A DNA stretch of 6,840 bases from an uncultured Collinsella sp. (GTDB taxonomy: Bacteria; Actinomycetota; Coriobacteriia; Coriobacteriales; Coriobacteriaceae), in NCBI GenBank assembly GCA_900547285.1, contig URGF01000103.1, positions 1 to 6,840 of the forward strand, read 5' to 3'. The notes beneath the pieces were generated by a model. The model saw nothing but the letters and a program-made list of their open reading frames with translations, was not told the origin of the DNA and ran no database searches. Position numbers and translations under genes: made by a program. Below, in pieces: positions 1 to 5,746 of the stretch (the first letter of the stretch is position 1; the number at the start of each line of letters is the position of its first letter).

Positions 1-31
1 TCTCGGAAGGCACGTGCAGACCTTTCGTCAT
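1..31 (-). CDS. arcA: Start of a leftward gene, probable arginine deiminase (5' end only)
   Basis: Only ten codons are inside the window. Read leftward from an ATG at 31-29 they give MTKGLHVPSE. Arginine deiminases typically open with a short variable stretch followed by (I/L)HVxSEIGxLKxVLLHRPG, so the visible H-V-x-S-E fits that family; this comparison is from memory. The enzyme hydrolyses arginine to citrulline and ammonia, the first step of the ATP-yielding arginine deiminase pathway in the cytoplasm. A perfect AGGAGG (complement of 34-39) lies just upstream, but only two bases separate it from the ATG, which is closer than usual. The gene diverges from ppk. With so few residues the family call is tentative; that a gene starts here is more secure. 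Confidence 0.5.
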   Translation of the reverse strand, partial: MTKGLHVPSE

Positions 32-71
32 GGCCTCCTACCTTTCTTTCGGGCCTTTCGGCCGAATCTCT

Positions 72-96
72 CAGCACCCTTCCGTAACGGGTGCTG
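72..96. repeat. Inverted repeat in the leader of the leftward gene
   Basis: CAGCACCC (72-79) is the exact reverse complement of GGGTGCTG (89-96), with a nine-base loop. A smaller palindrome, CCGT-A-ACGG (82-90), overlaps the loop and right arm and would compete with the larger hairpin. A second GC-rich hairpin (GGGCC-TTTC-GGCC, about 50-63) lies between it and the leftward start codon. In the leftward mRNA both would sit in the 5' leader within about 65 bases of the start. No run of T follows in the leftward direction, so this is not a standard intrinsic terminator. A leader regulatory structure is possible but unproven. Confidence 0.5.
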
Positions 97-459
97 CTTG
101 CTGACAGCTCTAGTTATATCCAAATTCCAACCGCAATTCCACCTCGCCCCCGAACGGTCAACAAAGTTCGATGAACGGTATATCGAATATGATTCCCCCA
201 TAATGCACTTCGGCGTTCTAAAGTAGCTTTTCTAAGGTAAACGCTCTTTTTTCTCAAAAATCATTCGCAATTACAACTCCAATCTTTCGATTAAGAATTG
301 CATATCTACAACGGTTTTATGTATATAAATGACGCTTGTTCGTGTTTCTGCCTGTATTCGATGATATTCAGCTATCTATCATTCTTATTCACACATACTC
401 AGCAGTTGAGTGAGGATCTAGACCGTTTTTCGCAACGCGACGGGCGTCAGCTCTATGGC

Positions 460-486
460 TTGACAGCGTAAGAAGTAGGTTAAGAT
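460..486 (+). promoter_or_regulatory. Candidate promoter for ppk
   Basis: A perfect -35 hexamer TTGACA (460-465) is followed after 15 bases by TAAGAT (481-486), a 4/6 match to TATAAT. The spacer is shorter than the ideal 17. Transcription would begin near 493 and give a leader of about 95 bases before the ppk start. The exact -35 box and its position support the call; the short spacer lowers confidence. I saw no clear PhoP/Pho box nearby. Confidence 0.45.
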
Positions 487-556
487 ACCGTTCGCACAAT
501 ACGTCCGTGCCACAAGTCGACTAAATTGAGACAATAGTGAATAGTGTTAGGCAACC

Positions 557-571
557 GTCCCCTGCGGGGAC
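557..571 (+). promoter_or_regulatory. Small GC hairpin at the ppk ribosome binding region
   Basis: GTCCCC (557-562), TGC, GGGGAC (566-571) is a perfect six-base-pair stem with a three-base loop, 11-17 bases before the possible ppk starts at 583 and 589. The right arm holds the only GGGGA-like Shine-Dalgarno sequence. The left-arm GTCC could alternatively pair with GGAC at 577-580. Folding could therefore mask or expose the ribosome site. The structure is visible in the sequence; a regulatory role is inference. Confidence 0.4.
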
Positions 572-588
572 TGAACGGACAGATGCAT

Positions 589-2991
589 ATGCCGAGCAAA
601 ATCGAAAAAAAGCAAGCCGCCGCAAAGCTGCGCAAACCGCCGCGCGACTTCTCGTACACGCAGAACCGAGAGCTCAGCTGGCTGCGCTTTGATAACCGTG
701 TGCTTGACGAAGCCTTCGACGAGACCGTTCCGCTGTTCGAGCGTCTAAAGTTCGTGTCGATTTTCGAGTCTAACCTCGACGAGTTTCTCATGGTACGCGT
801 GGGCGGCCTGTCCGATCTGGCGGAGCTCAAAAAACAGCCTGTCGACAACAAGAGCAATATGACCGCCTCCGAACAGGTCGATGCTGTCATGACCGAAATG
901 CCCGGGCTCCTTACCCGATGGGAGTCCATCTTTAAGAGCATCGAGGGCAAGCTCGACATCCTAGGCGTTCACCGCGCCTGCATCGATTCGCTTACGCCCG
1001 AGGAGCGCACCTTTGTAACCCGTTACTTCCAGGCCTACGTGTCGCCGGTCATCTCGCCGTTGGTCATTGACCCGCGCCATCCCTTCCCCAACCTGCGCAA
1101 CGGCGCGCTCTACCTGGCCTGCGGCTTGGACGGCGTCACCGACGAGGAAAGTCTGCTGGGCCTGATCGAGATTCCCGCCTCGATGAACCGCGTGGTCGAG
1201 ATCCCCTCGCCCACCGGCACCTACTCCTACATTCTGCTCGAGGACGTCATCCTCGCCTGCCTGGACAGCTGCTTTGGCTCCTATAAGCCGCTCGACCGCG
1301 CGCTCATCCGCGTCACTCGCAATGCCGATATCGACCCGGACGGCGAGGGCGTCGAGGAGGAAGAGGATTACCGCCAGCACATGAAGCGTATCCTCAAGAA
1401 GCGCCTGCGTCTGCAGCCGGTGGTACTCGCCGTCTCGGGCTCGCTCGAAAAGTCAACGCTCAAGACCATCCGCAAGGCGCTCGAGCTCTCGCGTCGCTCG
1501 GTCTTTACCTGCGATATCCCGCTCAACCTGGGCTATGTCTTTGGCATCGAGGGCAAGATTCCCGAGCATCTGCGCAACGAGCTGCTCTTTACGCCGTTTA
1601 AGCCGCAGCCCAACCCCACCATCGATATGACCCGCTCCATCCGCGAGCAGGTACTTCAGCACGACAAGCTGCTCTTTTACCCCTACGAGGCCATGAATCC
1701 GTTCCTGGACCTGGTGCACGAGGCCGCCTACGACCCCGAGTGCATCTCACTGCGCATCACGCTCTACCGCGTGGCCAAGCAGAGCCGCCTGTGCGAGTCG
1801 CTGATCGATGCCGCCGAGAACGGCAAAGAGGTCACGGTGCTCATGGAGCTCCGCGCCCGCTTTGACGAGCAAAACAACATCGAGTGGGCCGAGCGTCTGG
1901 AAGAGGCAGGCTGCACCGTCATCTACGGCTCCGAAGGCTTTAAGTGCCACTCCAAGATCTGCCAGCTCACCTATCGCGAGGGCATGGCGCTAACGCGCCT
2001 AACGCTGCTGGGCACCGGCAACTTTAACGAGAAGACGGCCAAACTCTACAGCGACTTTATGCTCATGACCGCCCACCCCGGTATCGGCGAGGACGCCAAC
2101 CTGTTCTTCCGCAACCTGTCGCTGGGCAACCTGCGCGGCGATTACCGCTTCCTGGGCGTGGCGCCCGTGGGCCTCAAGCCGCTCATCATGCGCGGCCTGG
2201 ATCGCGAGATCCAGCGCGCCCTCGCTGGCGAGCCCGCCCGTGTGTTCTTTAAGCTCAACTCGCTCACCGACCGCGAGGTCATCGACAAGATCGCCGAGGC
2301 ATCGTGTGCAGGAGTCCGCGTGGACATGATCATCCGCGGCATCTCATGCCTCAAGCCCGGCGTTCCGGGCAAGACCGAGAACGTGCATGTCCGTTCTATC
2401 GTCGGACGCTTTTTGGAGCATGCGCGCGTTTACGCCTTTGGCGTGGACTCGGACATGATCTATCTGAGCTCGGCCGACATGATGACGCGCAACACCGAGC
2501 ACCGCGTGGAAATCGCCTTCCCCGTGCTCGACCCCACCTGCCGCGCCCTGGTGCACGAATACATGAGTATGCAGCTGCGCGACAACGTGAAGGCCCGCAG
2601 CCTCACGAGCGACGGCACCTGGGTCCCCGTGGAGCGCGCAGAGGGTGAGAAACCCTTCAACTCGCAGGAAGCCCTGCTGGAGCGTGCCTACCGCAACGCC
2701 GAGGCCGCGCCCGAGCCCGTCATTGAGGCAAAGCCCGCCCCTGCTCCTAAGCCGCAGCCGGCCACACCCGAGGTTCAGAAGGTCCAGGCGACCGTCATTG
2801 AGCCCGAGCCCGCACCTGCACCTCAGCCCGAGCCGCAGGCAGCTAAGCCCGCACCCGAGACGAGCGCCCGTCGCGATAAGCCCGCCGGCAAGACCAAGGC
2901 CATCGAGCGCCATCGCCCCGGTCGTGTGCGCATGGGCCTGGGCCTGATCGGCCTGGGTCTTAAGACGCTCATTACCGGCAAGACGAAATAG
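589..2991 (+). CDS. ppk: Polyphosphate kinase 1 with a proline-rich C-terminal extension
   Basis: PPK1 reversibly transfers the gamma-phosphate of ATP onto growing inorganic polyphosphate, through a phosphohistidine intermediate. With the ATG at 589 the product is 800 residues. The N-terminal domain opens with NRELSWLRF (26-34) and SNLDEF follows. The catalytic half has the Mg/phosphate-binding arginines R389 (SLRITLYR) and R424 (ELRARFDE). The phosphorylated histidine is H454 in CHSK, 30 residues after R424 as in E. coli PPK (R405/H435). GTGNFNEKTA and the second active-site histidine H611 (RFLEHAR) follow, then YLSSADMMTRN. The family core ends near 704 and the last ~96 residues are extra: Pro/Ala/Glu/Lys-rich to about 770, then a basic segment and a Gly/Leu-rich end (782-800). 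The start is uncertain: in-frame ATG at 583 and GTG at 544 also exist; 589 has GGA nine bases upstream. Conservation begins only after residue 20. The gene stands alone, followed by a strong terminator. Confidence 0.95.
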   Translation: MPSKIEKKQAAAKLRKPPRDFSYTQNRELSWLRFDNRVLDEAFDETVPLFERLKFVSIFESNLDEFLMVRVGGLSDLAELKKQPVDNKSNMTASEQVDAVMTEMPGLLTRWESIFKSIEGKLDILGVHRACIDSLTPEERTFVTRYFQAYVSPVISPLVIDPRHPFPNLRNGALYLACGLDGVTDEESLLGLIEIPASMNRVVEIPSPTGTYSYILLEDVILACLDSCFGSYKPLDRALIRVTRNADIDPDGEGVEEEEDYRQHMKRILKKRLRLQPVVLAVSGSLEKSTLKTIRKALELSRRSVFTCDIPLNLGYVFGIEGKIPEHLRNELLFTPFKPQPNPTIDMTRSIREQVLQHDKLLFYPYEAMNPFLDLVHEAAYDPECISLRITLYRVAKQSRLCESLIDAAENGKEVTVLMELRARFDEQNNIEWAERLEEAGCTVIYGSEGFKCHSKICQLTYREGMALTRLTLLGTGNFNEKTAKLYSDFMLMTAHPGIGEDANLFFRNLSLGNLRGDYRFLGVAPVGLKPLIMRGLDREIQRALAGEPARVFFKLNSLTDREVIDKIAEASCAGVRVDMIIRGISCLKPGVPGKTENVHVRSIVGRFLEHARVYAFGVDSDMIYLSSADMMTRNTEHRVEIAFPVLDPTCRALVHEYMSMQLRDNVKARSLTSDGTWVPVERAEGEKPFNSQEALLERAYRNAEAAPEPVIEAKPAPAPKPQPATPEVQKVQATVIEPEPAPAPQPEPQAAKPAPETSARRDKPAGKTKAIERHRPGRVRMGLGLIGLGLKTLITGKTK
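2719..2835 (+). repeat. Degenerate duplication inside the ppk tail
   Basis: Two 42-base units, 2719-2760 and 2794-2835, are alike at about 34 positions by my count. They encode the same pattern, V-I-E-x-x-P-A-P-A-P-x-P, starting at residues 711 and 736 of PPK. The 33 bases between them read ATPEVQKVQAT. This looks like an internal duplication that lengthened the low-complexity linker, with later drift mainly at third positions. Confidence 0.65.
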
Positions 2992-2993
2992 TC

Positions 2994-3018
2994 GTTTGTA
3001 GAAGCAGTTTGTAGAAGC
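2994..3018 (+). repeat. Short tandem repeat after the ppk stop
   Basis: GTTTGTAGAAGC occurs at 2994-3005 and again at 3007-3018, giving a 13-base period. The second copy runs into the left arm of the terminator. It is probably a small slippage duplication with no clear function. Confidence 0.8.
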
Positions 3019-3058
3019 GCCCCGCATTTGAGGAAAGCCTCGGATGCGGGGCGCTTTT
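3015..3058 (+). terminator. Strong intrinsic terminator downstream of ppk
   Basis: AAGCGCCCCGCAT (3015-3027) pairs perfectly with ATGCGGGGCGCTT (3044-3056). Two G-U pairs (3028/3043, 3029/3042) continue into GAGG (3030-3033) against CCTC (3038-3041), closed by an AAAG tetraloop. The result is a nearly uninterrupted 19-base-pair stem. The T tract is short (TTTT at 3055-3058), but the GC-rich stem starts 23 bases after the ppk stop and fits a Rho-independent terminator. It separates ppk from the methyltransferase gene. Confidence 0.88.
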
Positions 3059-3104
3059 CCCTGCTACCATGGTGCGAGCAACAACACGAATGACAGGCAG
3101 GGAT

Positions 3105-4418
3105 ATGAAGCTCACTATAGAATCGATGACCTACGGCGCCGACGGGCTGGCGCACGCCGACAACGGCAAGGCCGTCTTTGTGCAGGGCGCCGTGGCAGGC
3201 GACACCGTCGAGGCCGAGGTCGTACAGGACGGCAAGTCGTTCATGCGCGCCCGCACGACCGAGATTCTGGAGCCGAGCCCCGATCGCATTCAGCCCCCCT
3301 GCCCCTTCGTTGGCATCTGCGGAGGTTGTTCGTGGGGCAATCTCTCACGCACGGCACAGCTCGCCGCCAAGGAGCAAAACCTGCGCTCCACGCTCGAGCG
3401 CATCGGCAAGTTCAGCCCTGAGCAAGTCGACGAGCTGGTGCAGCCCATCTGCCACACCAAGGACGACTGGGGCTACCGCAATAAAATCGAGCTCGAACCG
3501 ACCGTCGTCAACGGTCGCGTGCGCCTTGGCATGCACGGTGTCGACCCCAGCAAAATCGTGACCGTCGATGCGTGCCCGCTGTTCGATAAACGTTTTCCCA
3601 AGGCGCTCAAATCGGTCGTCGGCGCACTCAACTATCTAAGCGGCAGCCATGACTTGGGACTCGAACGCGTGGGCATTCGTGCATCGCGCCGTACCAAGGC
3701 ACTCGAGGTCGCACTCTGGACGTCTACAGGCTCTTTTCCGCGCTCGCAGGTCTCCCGCGTGCTGGCGGACGCCGCTCATCCCACGAGCATCGTGCGTGTG
3801 ATGAGCAAGGGCGAAAAGAAGGCCCGCCGTGTCTCCAAGGTCGAAATGCTCGCCGGAGAGGGCTCATGGACCGAGAATATCGCCGAGGGTCAGATGCGCT
3901 TGTCTGCCCCGTCTTTTTTCCAGGTCAACACCAAGGGTGCCGAGATTTTGATCGAGCTTGTCATGGAAGCGCTCGACCCGCAAGAAGACGAGCTTGCCGT
4001 GGACCTGTACTGCGGCGCCGGAACCTTTACCCTGCCGCTCGCCCGCCGCTGCGACTTCGTCGCCGCCGTCGAGGCCTACGGCCCGGCCGTGCGCGACCTG
4101 CGCCGTAACTTGGAGATCAACAAGCTTGATAACGTCGACGTCATTGGCGGAGACGCGGTGCGCGAGTTCCCCGACCAGGATGCCGACGTCTTGGTGGTCG
4201 ACCCGCCGCGCGCAGGCCTCGCCCCCGAGGCGATCGACCTTATCGCCAGCACGAGTGCTCGCGATGTCGCCTACGTGAGCTGCGACCCGGCCACCCTGGC
4301 GCGCGATCTCAAACGCTTTGTCGAAGAAGGCACCTTCTCCCCCGTCAAGATCACGCCAGTCGACCTGTTCCCGCAAACCTTCCACTGCGAGACCGTCGTC
4401 CACCTTAGGCGCAACTAG
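3105..4418 (+). CDS. rlmD: 23S rRNA (uracil-5-)-methyltransferase, RumA/RlmD family
   Basis: This SAM-dependent enzyme makes 5-methyluridine in 23S rRNA; the family covers U1939 (RlmD), U747 (RlmC) or both (RlmCD), and sequence alone does not decide which. The 437-residue product has three parts. A TRAM-like RNA-binding domain occupies about residues 1-60 (MKLTIESMTYGADGLAH onward). An Fe-S cluster is indicated by C66-x5-C72-G-G-C75 with a fourth cysteine at C157 (DACPLF). The Rossmann methyltransferase domain has DLYCGAGTF from D300, a DPPR motif, the nucleophile C393 in VSCDP and the general base E429 (HCETV). Most relatives have SCNP rather than SCDP. ATG 3105 is preferred over 3069 because homology starts there and GGCAGGG lies just upstream. 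The stop is 106 bases before the next gene, and I see no terminator between them. Confidence 0.92.
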   Translation: MKLTIESMTYGADGLAHADNGKAVFVQGAVAGDTVEAEVVQDGKSFMRARTTEILEPSPDRIQPPCPFVGICGGCSWGNLSRTAQLAAKEQNLRSTLERIGKFSPEQVDELVQPICHTKDDWGYRNKIELEPTVVNGRVRLGMHGVDPSKIVTVDACPLFDKRFPKALKSVVGALNYLSGSHDLGLERVGIRASRRTKALEVALWTSTGSFPRSQVSRVLADAAHPTSIVRVMSKGEKKARRVSKVEMLAGEGSWTENIAEGQMRLSAPSFFQVNTKGAEILIELVMEALDPQEDELAVDLYCGAGTFTLPLARRCDFVAAVEAYGPAVRDLRRNLEINKLDNVDVIGGDAVREFPDQDADVLVVDPPRAGLAPEAIDLIASTSARDVAYVSCDPATLARDLKRFVEEGTFSPVKITPVDLFPQTFHCETVVHLRRN

Positions 4419-4459
4419 TCACTCAATCATTGCTCAGAAAAATCATTGGGAAATCGAGC

Positions 4460-4488
4460 GTGGCAAGCGGAGGTCTTCGGGGTATAAG
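4460..4488 (+). promoter_or_regulatory. Candidate promoter for the DJ-1/maf pair
   Basis: GTGGCA (4460-4465, 4/6 to TTGACA), a 17-base spacer and TATAAG (4483-4488, 5/6 to TATAAT) give a well-spaced sigma-70-type promoter. Transcription would start near 4495, about 30 bases before the DJ-1 start codon. The region is locally AT-rich. Read-through from rlmD is also possible because no terminator is visible. Confidence 0.5.
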
Positions 4489-4524
4489 ACGGCTAATTGT
4501 ATGCCGCCTATGAAAGGAACCCTC

Positions 4525-5067
4525 ATGCCCAGCGTTGCCGTTCTCGCCGCCGATGGCTTTGAAACTATTGAATGCTTGACCATGGTCGATGTCATGCGTC
4601 GCGGCGGCGTGCGCGCCACGCTCGTCTCGATCATGCCCACGCGTGAGGTCGTAAGCTCGCTGCAGATCCCCGTGACCTGCGATGCGCTCTTTGATGAGAT
4701 CAACTTTGACGAGTACGACTGCGTCGTGCTGCCCGGCGGCCTGCCCGGTGCCACCAACCTGCGCGCCGATCAGCGCGTCTGCGACGTGGTCTGCGAGTTC
4801 GCCGCGACCAAGCACGTTGCCGCCATCTGCGCCGCCCCGTTTATCCTGGGCGAGCTCGACCTACTCGAGGGGCGCCAGGCCACGTGCTTCCCTGGCTTTG
4901 AGAAAAGCTTCCCCGAAGGCGCCTATACCGGCGAGAAGGTTACGCAAGACGGCAACATCATCACCGCCAGCGGCATGGCCCAGTCGCTCCCCTTTGCGCT
5001 TGAGCTGCTGCGCACACTCGCCGGCGACAAGGCCGTCGAGAAGGTCGCCGAGGGCATTCAGCTATGA
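4525..5067 (+). CDS. DJ-1/YajL/PfpI-family protein
   Basis: This cytoplasmic protein has a flavodoxin-like fold. DJ-1/YajL members are linked to oxidative-stress protection and to glyoxalase/deglycase-type activities, and the exact reaction remains debated. The 180-residue length is typical. The nucleophile-elbow cysteine is C102 in AAICAAP. The conserved glutamate partner is E16 in GFETIE, aligning with E18 of human DJ-1. VDVMRRGGV and GGLPGATNLR also match the family closely. Three in-frame ATGs occur at 4501, 4510 and 4525. I chose 4525 because AAAGGA (4513-4518) lies six bases upstream and family homology begins immediately. The stop codon overlaps the maf start as ATGA (5064-5067), so the two genes are probably translationally coupled. 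Family assignment is firm; the substrate is unknown. Confidence 0.92.
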   Translation: MPSVAVLAADGFETIECLTMVDVMRRGGVRATLVSIMPTREVVSSLQIPVTCDALFDEINFDEYDCVVLPGGLPGATNLRADQRVCDVVCEFAATKHVAAICAAPFILGELDLLEGRQATCFPGFEKSFPEGAYTGEKVTQDGNIITASGMAQSLPFALELLRTLAGDKAVEKVAEGIQL

Positions 5068-5645
5068 TTTTGGCTTCGCAATCACCGCGCCGCATCGAGT
5101 TGATGCGCGAGGCAGGCTATGACATTCGCGTGATTCCCGCAGATATCGACGAAACGCCTTTTGATGGCGAGGCCCCGCTTACGCTCGTTGAACGCTTAGC
5201 ACGCGCCAAAGCCGCCGCCGTTGCCGCCGAGCATGCCGAGCCCAACGAACTGACCGTCGCGGCCGATACTATTGTCACCTTCGATGGCAAGATTCTGGGC
5301 AAGCCGGCAACCGAGGACGAGGCGCGCACCATGCTCCGCGAGCTTTCGGGCCGCACGCACCAGGTCGCAACCGGCGTCTGCATCGTTAAGGCAGGCGACA
5401 CGGCCGCTCCGCATGCCGCCGAGAGCCTGTCGTTTGTCGATGTGACCGACGTGACGTTCTATGAGCTTACCGAAGAGCAGATCGAGCGCTATGTTGCCTC
5501 CGGCGAACCCATGGACAAGGCCGGGGCCTACGGCATCCAAGGCACAGGCGGCCGCATGCTTGTGCACGATATTTCGGGTGACTTCTACAACGTGGTGGGC
5601 TTGCCCATCGCTCGCGTCGCACGCGCGATTCAAAAACTCTCGTAA
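5064..5645 (+). CDS. maf: Maf-family nucleoside triphosphate pyrophosphatase (YhdE-like)
   Basis: Maf proteins hydrolyse nucleoside triphosphates to monophosphate and pyrophosphate, clearing non-canonical or surplus pyrimidine nucleotides; they were first named for septum inhibition on overexpression. The 193-residue length is normal. It starts MILASQSPRR with the SxSPRR substrate loop (S5-R10). The catalytic aspartate D68 is in AADTIV and is followed by GKILGKP. MDKAGAYGIQG carries K152 and Q159, and GDFYNVVGLP follows near the end. The AYGIQG form points to the dTTP/UTP-type YhdE branch rather than the m7GTP-type YceF branch, an inference from motif memory. The start overlaps the DJ-1 stop by four bases; a weak GAGGG lies within DJ-1 ten bases upstream, consistent with coupling. 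Confidence 0.93.
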   Translation: MILASQSPRRIELMREAGYDIRVIPADIDETPFDGEAPLTLVERLARAKAAAVAAEHAEPNELTVAADTIVTFDGKILGKPATEDEARTMLRELSGRTHQVATGVCIVKAGDTAAPHAAESLSFVDVTDVTFYELTEEQIERYVASGEPMDKAGAYGIQGTGGRMLVHDISGDFYNVVGLPIARVARAIQKLS

Positions 5646-5653
5646 TTGCATCT

Positions 5654-5685
5654 GGCGCTGGTTATCCCCCAGCGCCTACAATTTT
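5654..5685 (+). terminator. Terminator-like hairpin after maf
   Basis: GGCGCTGG (5654-5661) pairs perfectly with CCAGCGCC (5669-5676) around a seven-base loop, eight bases after the maf stop. Five bases later comes TTTT (5682-5685). The T tract is short and displaced, so termination may be weak. TACAAT (5677-5682) directly after the stem is also a 5/6 match to a -10 box, without a clear -35 at the right distance. The element may end the maf transcript, start the next one, or both. Confidence 0.5.
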
Positions 5686-5706
5686 GCCGTACCGTACGGA
5701 TCCCGA

Positions 5707-5740
5707 CCGGGCATAAGGCCCGGCGGAAAACCGATAGGAG
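5707..5740 (+). promoter_or_regulatory. Leader hairpin and Shine-Dalgarno site of the peptidase gene
   Basis: CCGGGC (5707-5712), ATAAG, GCCCGG (5718-5723) forms a perfect six-base-pair hairpin. It is followed by the small CGG-AAAA-CCG stem (5724-5733) and then TAGGAG (5735-5740), six bases before the ATG at 5747. The Shine-Dalgarno site decides the start and is left single-stranded by both stems. A palindrome CCGTACGG (5692-5699) lies just upstream. Confidence 0.55.
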
Positions 5741-5746
5741 TAAAAC

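Larger units (their letters stand above)
32..588. other. AT-rich divergent intergenic region between the leftward gene and ppk
   Basis: About 550 bp hold no convincing gene. The stretch from roughly 100 to 420 is clearly more AT-rich than the coding DNA on either side, as expected of a region carrying promoters for two divergent genes. Besides the elements listed separately there are weak promoter-like boxes: TTGCAT at 298-303 with TATATA/TATAAA at 322-329 on the + strand, and TATAAC (complement of about 114-119) on the - strand without a good -35. The short frames here have no plausible start signal or family resemblance. Confidence 0.6.

Noticed and set aside
40..96. Thiamine (TPP) riboswitch, suggested by GGGTGCTGAGA on the minus strand
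   Set aside because: Only a CTGAGA-like piece is present. The second conserved half expected in TPP riboswitches is missing.
14..226. Small plus-strand open frame in the divergent intergenic region
   Set aside because: It begins at a GTG inside the leftward gene, lacks a Shine-Dalgarno site and encodes nothing recognisable.
348..400. ArgR or CRP/ArcR-type operator upstream of the leftward gene
   Set aside because: TGTGAATAAGAATGATA on the minus strand contains one half-site only; the opposing half is poor, so this is likely chance in AT-rich DNA.
480..959. Minus-strand open frame over the ppk start and leader
   Set aside because: It lies opposite conserved PPK coding sequence, with no ribosome site or recognisable product.
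2344..3027. Long open frame on the minus strand across the ppk 3' end
   Set aside because: It is a mirror of the GC-biased third positions of ppk. The product is low-complexity Gly/Leu/Ala-rich with no family motif, and the frame crosses into the terminator region.
4425..4448. Direct repeat AATCATTG, two copies 16 bases apart, after rlmD
   Set aside because: It is eight bases long in an AT-rich gap, with no palindrome or T tract. It may be chance and does not support an operator or terminator call.
4318..4524. N-terminal extension of the DJ-1 protein back into rlmD
   Set aside because: The frame is open but overlaps the methyltransferase active-site codons. Family homology and the AAAGGA site both point to 4525.
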